Source of the DNA: Candidatus Poseidoniaceae archaeon
Lineage (GTDB): Archaea > Thermoplasmatota > Poseidoniia > Poseidoniales > Poseidoniaceae
Assembly: GCA_022451765.1 (NCBI GenBank)
Contig: JAKUNY010000001.1
Coordinates: forward strand, 26,750 to 39,537
DNA: 12,788 nt
Reading direction: 5' to 3'
The translations under genes and the position numbers were made by a program. Positions within the stretch are counted from its first letter, which is position 1, and every line of letters starts with the position of its first letter. Shown here piece by piece: positions 8,134 to 12,788 of this stretch. The notes under the pieces were generated by a model. It was not told the origin of the DNA, searched no databases, and worked only from the letters and a program-made list of their open reading frames with translations.

Positions 8134-8457
8134 TCATTCAGATTCATTAATTTCTGATTTCAAAACATGATGCTCCAACGAAGCCCATGCTTGGCCGACA
8201 TTTTTCTCCCGTTCTGTTTGTTCAACATCGTCTTGAACTCGACGAGTCATCTCATCATCGGACTCATCAGGAAATTGATGCCCAATACTCCCTTTTCTGA
8301 CACCAAGACCAATGAGTAGAATTCCAAAGAAAGGGAAAATCCAGCCGATTTCTGGAGAGGTTGAGTATCGATCTGAACCAAGGCCTACTGCGAAAACAAA
8401 CAAGAGACACATCCCAGTTCCTGTGAGGATTTTTCGTGCCCGTTCTGCAGGGGTCAT
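8134..8457 (-). CDS. Small two-TM membrane protein, unknown function
   Basis: The 107-residue protein begins MTPAERARKI and has two hydrophobic helices at about 10-28 and 36-54, separated by a short polar turn (SDRYSTSPE). A highly charged, probably helical tail of about 50 residues follows (DESDDEMTRRVQDDVEQTERE). The basic start and long charged end suggest both termini are cytoplasmic. I do not recognise a family. ATG 8457 is preferred; an in-frame TTG at 8487 would add ten residues and begin 10 bases after the THEP1 stop. It lies in the middle of the minus-strand operon between the THEP1-like gene and gcvH. Confidence 0.72.
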   Translation of the reverse strand: MTPAERARKILTGTGMCLLFVFAVGLGSDRYSTSPEIGWIFPFFGILLIGLGVRKGSIGHQFPDESDDEMTRRVQDDVEQTEREKNVGQAWASLEHHVLKSEINESE

Positions 8458-8497
8458 TGTTGCGTCGTGGATGCCGAAGGGTATCAAACCAACGTTA

Positions 8498-9076
8498 TCA
8501 ATACGTTTCGCGCATCAATTTGTGAATCTTGTACGGAAGGAGAGCACGATTTACCGGCGTCACTTCAAGAATGCGACCATCGTCTCGTCGTCTGATGTCT
8601 TGCAACAAGGGATGGCGACTTTTTTTATGGAGGGTAAGAAGTGTTGGCTTATCAACCTCCAAAGCGTTTCTTACGCTGTTGACGAAGGCTTCCGATTCCA
8701 CGGCAAACTTGCCAATCTCGTCGATCACAATTACTTCGCAATTATCGACTGCATGTTGGATTGCAGGGATAGCGATTCTTTCGAGTTCTGCAGTGTTCAA
8801 TCCATATCCTAGAACCCGTAATCGAGAATCAATGCTCTTGTGAGCAATTTCAGCTTCATCTCCGGTGACCAGGTCTCTGACTTTGTAGCCAAGACGTTCT
8901 CCGTTTTCGAGGATTGGTTCTGTACAAATTCCGCCTATAATTTCAGTATCGCTTAGATTACGGGCTGATAGTTCTCGCTCACGCTCTTCCTTCAGCATGG
9001 AGAGGACTTTTTCCATTACGGCTGATTTCCCACTACGAGGAAGGCCCGTAATGCCAATTTTTGGATGAATTCCCAT
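8498..9076 (-). CDS. THEP1-type nucleoside-triphosphatase
   Basis: This is a 192-residue P-loop NTPase. The Walker A motif GLPRSGKS is at residues 11-18, with Walker B and the family signature VIVIDEIGKF at 115-124 (Asp119, Glu120). Between them GGICTEPILENGERLGYKV (48-66) matches the THEP1 pattern of a conserved Thr-Glu followed by Gly-Arg-x-Gly. Members hydrolyse NTPs slowly in vitro; their cellular role is unsettled, and no nucleic-acid-binding extension is seen. Length is normal (about 175-190). The start ATG 9076 has GGAGG nine bases upstream and a TATA-like box about 52 bases upstream, so this is probably the first gene of the operon leading to gcvH and rnhA. Confidence 0.9.
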   Translation of the reverse strand: MGIHPKIGITGLPRSGKSAVMEKVLSMLKEERERELSARNLSDTEIIGGICTEPILENGERLGYKVRDLVTGDEAEIAHKSIDSRLRVLGYGLNTAELERIAIPAIQHAVDNCEVIVIDEIGKFAVESEAFVNSVRNALEVDKPTLLTLHKKSRHPLLQDIRRRDDGRILEVTPVNRALLPYKIHKLMRETY

Positions 9077-9084
9077 TCCTTAAA

Positions 9085-9089
9085 TCCTC
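9085..9089 (-). promoter_or_regulatory. Ribosome binding site of the THEP1-like gene
   Basis: GGAGG on the minus strand, followed by ATTTAAGGA and then ATG 9076. It is a strong Shine-Dalgarno match that fixes the start. Confidence 0.65.
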
Positions 9090-9126
9090 CAATTGACAAA
9101 TACCGATTGAAACTACTGAGGGTTTG

Positions 9127-9136
9127 GATATAAATT
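9127..9136 (-). promoter_or_regulatory. TATA-like promoter of the THEP1-gcvH-rnhA operon
   Basis: Minus-strand AATTTATATCC matches the archaeal TATA consensus. It lies in the 97-base gap after the methyltransferase gene and about 52 bases before ATG 9076. Initiation 25 or so bases downstream would leave a leader of about 25 bases that still includes GGAGG. This spacing is inferred from sequence only. Confidence 0.55.
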
Positions 9137-9173
9137 ATCGCATGCAATGTATGGCTGTTGTTGCATTCTTCAA

Positions 9174-11168
9174 TCAGTTGACTGCCTCTTCAACATTCGT
9201 TTCAATCCCGAGTTGAAGAGGGAGCATTTCCAATTCGTAATTGTTGACGTTGTTGTTTGCTGACCAAGCTTTTGCCCAATCATCGAGATCTCGTTGATTC
9301 AGTTGTTTGCACATCCACTCCAATGCCTGCTGCAAGTCGCCTTTTGCTTCAGTAAGCCTGTTGAGAATCGGTTGGTTCATTTCGATGTGGTTCACGCTGT
9401 TGCCAAGGATGCAGCCCTTCGGGATAACAGCCCATCGAAGACGACGTTCTTGATGTGCGTTAACAATGGCCTGGCAGGCGAGGCGGGGCCCGTACGATTG
9501 GACATCGCTTTTCCCTGACCACATAGCCAGTTGACGTTCATTTGCACGAGAAGGAATGTCCTTCCGGAATGCTGGATGCCGAATGTAAACGTTCCCAAGT
9601 TCGTCCTCTGTAAAGTGCACGCCGCGAATAAACGGGCGCGAAGATTTCGTTTTGTCCCAACTCGAGATATTGGTTGAATGTGCAGTTTGGTCAATTTCTC
9701 CGACGCGTACCTTGACGGTTTGTTCTTGCGTAGCAAGCCAGTGGTCTTGATCCCCTAGACGTGGGAGTTGCGACATACTATCAAGAATCTTGAGAATGTT
9801 CTTCCGTTCAATTTGATCTCTTGGCATTCGAGGAACTGCCCAGGTATTTCTTGCCCATTGAACCCATTGGTTTTGCTTGAGCAAAAAGGATGGAACACGA
9901 GAAGAGAGCCCAGAGCCAACTCTTCGAAGGTCGGATCGCGTGACGGGACCAATGATGTTGAGAGATTCTGTTCCGTTTGGTTTTGATGAAATTCCTAGGA
10001 TTGCAACACCTTGTGTCATCCCAGGGAACAAGAGATTTGCCTCTTCAATCGCCCAGACCTCATTCCATGAGTGCTTTTCAACGAGAAGTTTTCGAAGAGG
10101 GTGGGAGGATTGCTCTCGCAAGAGACTGTCAGGCGCAACGATGCGCATTTTACCATCGGTTGACAAAACCTGCATTCCACGCTCAATAAACAGGCGATAG
10201 AGGTTCACGTTTCCACGCATGGTTGAGAACCGAGGACCATCCTCGTTTGAGAGGCTTCGAAGCTTTTCGCTCAAATCCTTGCGGCGCTGGGAGCCGTCGT
10301 CCATTCCTCGAAAACGGTCTTTAATCCGCAACCACGGAGGGTTCGAGATGATAAGGCGCGGCGCCTGAGACCACGGCCATTCCTCCTGCAGTGTGTCCGA
10401 GCATACGATGTTCTCTTCGAGAATTCTTTCGACGATATCCCTCGCAAGCTTTCCTTCTTGCTCTCCTGAAAGAGCAACGAGATTGAGCTTGATAGCTTCG
10501 AGCAGCAGTCGTCGACGGGTTGATTGAACGACCAAATCATCGACATCAACGAGTTGAAATCCCCGGAACAAACGCTCAGTATCTTCCTTCCGCAGCGTGG
10601 GACTTTGTCCTTCAAACATTTCACTGTGCTTGCGTAGCATGCGTGCGTGGAAAATCCCCCCACCGCACGACATGTCTGAGAATGGGAGTGGTATTCCACT
10701 GCTCGTTCGTTCGTTGCGTTTTACAGCATCCAAAGCGTCCTCGTCAAGAGTGATTTCATCTTCACTTGGAGGGAAGTTGAGTTTGTTTATGTGTTTCTGA
10801 AAGCCGGGAGGAAGGTCAGCAAGATGCATGTTTGTGGTCTGTTTCTTGACCTTTGGTTGGATGGTTGCCTCAAGCATTTCTGATGAGATAATGGAATCTG
10901 CGAGACGTGGAGGAGTTGGATGCGCCCCACGCGGTGAACGACCATCGGACTCTGCATCATGACGCGCCAGCAGATGGTCAAGAACGTGACCTGGATCAGT
11001 CAATAGATTTGCAGGAAGAGTTGGCCATTCTTCAGGGAGGAGGGCTGCTATTGGTTGATGGGTTCGGAGGGAGTTTTCCCATGCATCAAGCCACATTTCG
11101 ATTTGTGTTTGTCTGTTATCTAAGCATCGATCCAATCTTGCATACCAACCGCTAACCCCGTTCTGCAT
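9174..11168 (-). CDS. N6-adenine DNA methyltransferase (gamma-class, type IIG-like), possible 5' frameshift
   Basis: From ATG 11168 the product has 664 residues. Methyltransferase motifs appear in gamma-class order: HPTPPRLADSI at about 83-93, the SAM-binding motif I FSDMSCGGGIF at about 163-173, the acidic VDVDD at about 207-211, and catalytic motif IV SNPPW at about 275-279. NVNLYRLFIERGMQVL and RIVAPDSLL follow, as in type IIG and Eco57I-like enzymes. The C-terminal 250 residues are probably the target-recognition region. No nuclease motif is visible in the short helical N-terminus, so it likely modifies without cutting. The start is uncertain. TTG 11195 is in frame, but an ATG at 11199 in another frame reads 15 convincing codons (MIEYPLSGADYAERG) and then stops; removing one G from the GGGG run at 11156-11159 would join it to this frame. 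It follows the two TerB-like genes on the same strand. Confidence 0.85.
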   Translation of the reverse strand: MQNGVSGWYARLDRCLDNRQTQIEMWLDAWENSLRTHQPIAALLPEEWPTLPANLLTDPGHVLDHLLARHDAESDGRSPRGAHPTPPRLADSIISSEMLEATIQPKVKKQTTNMHLADLPPGFQKHINKLNFPPSEDEITLDEDALDAVKRNERTSSGIPLPFSDMSCGGGIFHARMLRKHSEMFEGQSPTLRKEDTERLFRGFQLVDVDDLVVQSTRRRLLLEAIKLNLVALSGEQEGKLARDIVERILEENIVCSDTLQEEWPWSQAPRLIISNPPWLRIKDRFRGMDDGSQRRKDLSEKLRSLSNEDGPRFSTMRGNVNLYRLFIERGMQVLSTDGKMRIVAPDSLLREQSSHPLRKLLVEKHSWNEVWAIEEANLLFPGMTQGVAILGISSKPNGTESLNIIGPVTRSDLRRVGSGLSSRVPSFLLKQNQWVQWARNTWAVPRMPRDQIERKNILKILDSMSQLPRLGDQDHWLATQEQTVKVRVGEIDQTAHSTNISSWDKTKSSRPFIRGVHFTEDELGNVYIRHPAFRKDIPSRANERQLAMWSGKSDVQSYGPRLACQAIVNAHQERRLRWAVIPKGCILGNSVNHIEMNQPILNRLTEAKGDLQQALEWMCKQLNQRDLDDWAKAWSANNNVNNYELEMLPLQLGIETNVEEAVN

Positions 11169-11233
11169 AGTCCGCCCCAGACAGTGGGTATTCAATCATG
11201 GTTTGAATGTGCCTGTTGAAATCATGAAATGAT

Positions 11234-11683
11234 TCATTCTGAGAGTGAACCATCTTCCGCGGACAACTTCGCCAATCTGATGCCCTTTGCGTGCCAATCC
11301 CAACCTTCACTCACCCAATCAAAAATTGCCTTCAGTTCGTTCTCTTCAAGGTCGGCTGCAGAGGCAATTTTTTTGAGAATGCGTAATTCTCTGCGGTCGT
11401 AATCTCCATCCGCAGCAGCGAGGAGAACGCCATCTCTCAAGGCGTAACGTAGCGTTTCTACGTCAGCATTTTTCAAAAGATTTGAGAGTCGATTTGTATC
11501 GAATAAACCCTGTCGAATCGAGGTCCGAGCCTCAGGGTGGACCATCGCTATTCCCATGAAGGACTCAAGCAGTTGAATTTCTTCACGCACCAGTTCGCCA
11601 TCAGCAGCAGCAATGAGGACGAGTAAGTCAGCATAACGCGCTCGTTCTGCGGCATCCAAATCAGCGACTCGGTCGCAAAACAT
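11234..11683 (-). CDS. TerB-like domain protein, second tandem copy
   Basis: This 149-residue all-helical protein has two acidic repeats, AAADGELVREEIQLLE at about 25-40 and AAADGDYDRRELRILKKIA at about 89-107, the pattern of the TerB (tellurite resistance B) fold, in which acidic residues can bind metal. The C-terminus carries WVSEGWDWHAKG. It is clearly a paralogue of the gene just upstream: both have ALRD-x-VLxAAxDG, an EL-x-x-LK-x-IA helix and a W-x-x-x-G-x-x-W ending. The ATG at 11683 follows the upstream TGA by six bases, with GAGG overlapping that stop, so the pair is one operon. TerB domains occur in tellurite resistance and in phage-defence or stress clusters; the role here is unknown. 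The methyltransferase follows about 35-65 bases downstream. Confidence 0.8.
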   Translation of the reverse strand: MFCDRVADLDAAERARYADLLVLIAAADGELVREEIQLLESFMGIAMVHPEARTSIRQGLFDTNRLSNLLKNADVETLRYALRDGVLLAAADGDYDRRELRILKKIASAADLEENELKAIFDWVSEGWDWHAKGIRLAKLSAEDGSLSE

Positions 11684-11689
11684 AGGGCC

Positions 11690-12121
11690 TCAACCTTGAA
11701 GTGAATTCAGCAGGTCGTATCCATCCTGCATCCAAGTATATCCTGTCTTTGTCCACTCAATCAATTGGTGTACAGCGTCCGGAACAAGTCCGATGTGGTC
11801 AGCAATCTCCTTCAGCCCCTCGAGTTCATCATCGTCAACAGTGCCATCTGATGCAGCCATGAGAACAGCGTCACGCAGTGCAAGTCGACCAGCTTCTGGG
11901 CCCAGTCCGTCCAAACACTCTTCAAGCGTTGGTGGGCTTTTCAGAGATCGACGCAAAACTTCACGTTGATTTGGAGAAAGGAGGGCTTTACCGAGTTGTT
12001 GTTCGAACATAGCAAGTTCATCGACGGTTATTTCTTCGTCAACACGAGCCATGTAAGCAAGTAAACGGGCATAAGCATACCGTTCATCACGGGGCAAATT
12101 TTGGAGAGTATCGGGTAGCAT
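11690..12121 (-). CDS. TerB-like domain protein, first tandem copy
   Basis: The 143-residue helical protein has the TerB-like acidic helix pairs MARVDEEITVDELAMFEQQL (about 24-43) and AASDGTVDDDELEGLKEIA (about 89-107), and a C-terminal WTKTGYTWMQDGYDLL. The first repeat has RVDEE where the paralogue has AADGE, so the two copies have diverged, perhaps to form a heterodimer. No membrane helix or signal peptide is seen, so it is cytoplasmic. The ATG is at 12121; only a weak TATA-like stretch (minus-strand GGTATAGG, near 12164-12168) is seen about 45 bases upstream. This appears to be the first gene of the TerB-TerB-methyltransferase group, divergent from the DUF2237 gene. Confidence 0.8.
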   Translation of the reverse strand: MLPDTLQNLPRDERYAYARLLAYMARVDEEITVDELAMFEQQLGKALLSPNQREVLRRSLKSPPTLEECLDGLGPEAGRLALRDAVLMAASDGTVDDDELEGLKEIADHIGLVPDAVHQLIEWTKTGYTWMQDGYDLLNSLQG

Positions 12122-12245
12122 TTGAATGGCTCTTGTGCTTCTCCATCAAGAACCTCTCGCTCCTATACCATTGAAACCGATGATTTATGAGAGGAATTTA
12201 TGCTTCCACACGATTATTGATAGGGGGGTGCCTCCACGGTCAGCC
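12122..12245. promoter_or_regulatory. Divergent intergenic region between TerB-like and DUF2237 genes
   Basis: 124 bases must hold promoters for both directions. On the plus strand, ATTTATG at 12183-12189 and AATTTATG at 12195-12202 are TATA-like and lie 45-60 bases before the DUF2237 ATG. A run of six G at 12223-12228 is too far from the ATG to be an obvious ribosome binding site. No clear operator repeat is seen. Confidence 0.3.
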
Positions 12246-12608
12246 ATGCATCCCTCAATTAACGTTCTAGGCACTGAACTCAAAACCTGCTCTTCCTACC
12301 ACCTCACCGGTTGGTACCGAGATGGCTGTTGAAACACAGACGAGAATGACCGAGGATATCAAACCGTCTGCTGTGTGGTCACACAGGAATTCCTTGAATA
12401 CGCAAAATCCCAAGGGAATGACCTCATGACGCCTGCGCCACACTTTTCATTTCCAGGTTTGAAACCAGGAGACTCGTGGTGCGTTTGTGCACGAACATGG
12501 CTCGCTGCTGTCAACGAGGGAGCTGCATGTCCGGTAGATTTGGAGGCAACTCATGAAGAAGCACTGAGCATTATACCGTTTGATCTTCTTGAGACCCATG
12601 CGGTTTAA
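12246..12608 (+). CDS. DUF2237 family protein with in-frame TGA at a conserved Cys (candidate selenoprotein or nonsense allele)
   Basis: If TGA 12330-12332 is read as an amino acid, the gene encodes 120 residues that match DUF2237 from end to end: NVLGTELKTC, TGWYRDGC-(TGA)-NTDENDRG, VVTQEFLEYAKSQGNDLMTP, FPGLKPGDSWCVCARTW and LEATHEEAL. In relatives the motif is DGCCNTGPED, so TGA (codon 29) stands exactly at the second Cys, giving a vicinal Cys28-X29 pair. No other stop, frameshift or decay is visible in the 91 codons after it. Neighbouring genes use TGA as a normal stop (tfb, gcvH), so a general code change is unlikely. Either the TGA is recoded as selenocysteine or this is a very recent Cys-to-stop mutation or base error. 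The biochemical role of DUF2237 is not established; its conserved cysteines suggest metal or redox chemistry. The start ATG 12246 places NVLG at the usual distance from the N-terminus. A shortened product could begin at GTG 12375. Confidence 0.8.
12334..12374 (+). other. Stem-loop immediately after the in-frame TGA
   Basis: ACACAGACG (12334-12342) can pair with CGTCTG and TGT (12365-12370, 12372-12374), a 9-bp stem with one bulged C at 12371 and a 22-base loop. The stem starts one base after the TGA, and the loop carries GAGG at 12352-12355, about 20 bases from the TGA. Bacterial selenocysteine insertion elements occupy this location, but the loop is larger than usual and archaeal ones normally sit in the untranslated region. 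Chance pairing is possible. Confidence 0.4.
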
Positions 12609-12788
12609 GCGACGAAAACTGGAACACAAAGACCCTCATCGTTAACCAGATAATGATGCCCCAGCACAAAAGGCTGGGAAGACCCAACCATTCGATTTGA
12701 TTCGGAAAGCGTTCTGACAACCATCCGATCGTTAAACTCGAACCTAACAAACTCCCCCCGTAAACAGGGACAGCGGTAGGAAGCGTCC
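12571..12788 (-). CDS. C-terminal end of a multi-pass membrane protein, 5' end off window
   Basis: The minus-strand frame entering from the right edge is open for 71 residues to a TAA at 12571-12573. It reads as two hydrophobic helices, PVYGGSLLGSSLTIGWL and then IEWLGLPSLLCWGIIIWLTM, ending in a short polar tail (SSLKPHGSQEDQTV). Composition and codon choice look more natural than the other open minus frame, which ends at 12605. The end would overlap the convergent DUF2237 gene by 38 bases. The family is not recognisable from this piece; it could be a transporter or other integral membrane protein. Confidence 0.5.
   Translation of the reverse strand, partial: TLPTAVPVYGGSLLGSSLTIGWLSERFPNQIEWLGLPSLLCWGIIIWLTMRVFVFQFSSLKPHGSQEDQTV
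12602..12647 (+). other. Imperfect inverted repeat around the DUF2237 stop codon
   Basis: GG-t-TTAA-g-CGA-c-GA (12602-12615) faces TC-a-TCG-TTAA-CC (12636-12647): 11 possible pairs with two bulges and one C/A mismatch around a 20-base A-rich loop. It includes the TAA stop. It could be a 3' transcript-end structure between two convergent genes, or a candidate 3' recoding element; no T-run follows. Confidence 0.35.

Noticed and set aside
8312..8812. Plus-strand open frame of 166 codons
   Set aside because: It is antisense to the THEP1-like gene and the two-TM protein gene, which have clear motifs and better starts.
12126..12332. A separate 68-codon protein ending at the TGA
   Set aside because: Residues before the ATG at 12246 match nothing and lie in the promoter region; the last 28 codons are the N-terminus of the DUF2237 protein.
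12330..12332. General reassignment of TGA in this organism
   Set aside because: tfb, gcvH and the upstream TerB-like gene end in TGA at positions that fit family lengths or operon spacing, so TGA works as a stop here.
12605..12788. Alternative minus-strand frame ending at 12605-12607, whose stop would overlap the DUF2237 TAA
   Set aside because: The overlap is neat, but the translation has an unlikely mix of Cys and rare Arg codons, while the frame ending at 12571 reads as regular membrane helices. Not fully excluded.
1..12788. tRNA or rRNA genes, CRISPR arrays, insertion sequences
   Set aside because: No cloverleaf, conserved rRNA stretch, regularly spaced repeats, transposase motif or terminal inverted repeats were seen by eye.

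Overview
The window looks like chromosomal DNA from a marine planktonic archaeon. The clearest domain-level marker is a complete archaeal transcription factor B gene (1332-2258). AT-rich TATA-like boxes and GGTGA/GGAGG ribosome binding sites before several genes agree with this. The mix of moderate GC content, very tight gene packing, HEAT-type and fibronectin-like surface proteins, and TTG/GTG starts is what I would expect from Marine Group II euryarchaea (Poseidoniales). That placement is inference, not proof.

Layout. (1) 1-1193, minus strand: 5' part of an aconitase/isopropylmalate dehydratase superfamily enzyme with the swivel domain placed N-terminally, running off the left edge. (2) A 138-base divergent promoter region, then plus-strand tfb and a HEAT-like repeat protein 19 bases behind it. 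(3) A plus-strand secreted, C-terminally anchored protein with four fibronectin-III-like repeats, meeting a small minus-strand membrane protein tail to tail. (4) A plus-strand GalU-type nucleotidyltransferase, whose stop codon shares a CTAG with the stop of a convergent RNase HI gene. (5) A minus-strand operon 9076->7146: THEP1-like NTPase, two-TM protein, glycine cleavage H protein, RNase HI. (6) A second minus-strand group 12121->9174: two tandem TerB-like paralogues, then an N6-adenine DNA methyltransferase. (7) A plus-strand DUF2237 gene interrupted by a single in-frame TGA, and the C-terminal end of a membrane protein entering from the right edge on the minus strand.

Most genes are housekeeping: transcription initiation, UDP-sugar precursors, one-carbon metabolism, RNA:DNA hybrid removal. 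Two places stand out. The DUF2237 gene (12246-12608) has TGA exactly where the family carries the second Cys of its DGCC motif, and the reading frame stays family-like to the natural TAA. It is either a candidate selenoprotein (Cys-Sec pair) or a very recent nonsense mutation. A hairpin follows the TGA directly and another surrounds the TAA. The second is the TerB-TerB-methyltransferase group, a possible uncharacterised modification or defence-type unit. The methyltransferase start region shows signs of a one-base frameshift that hides a longer N-terminus.
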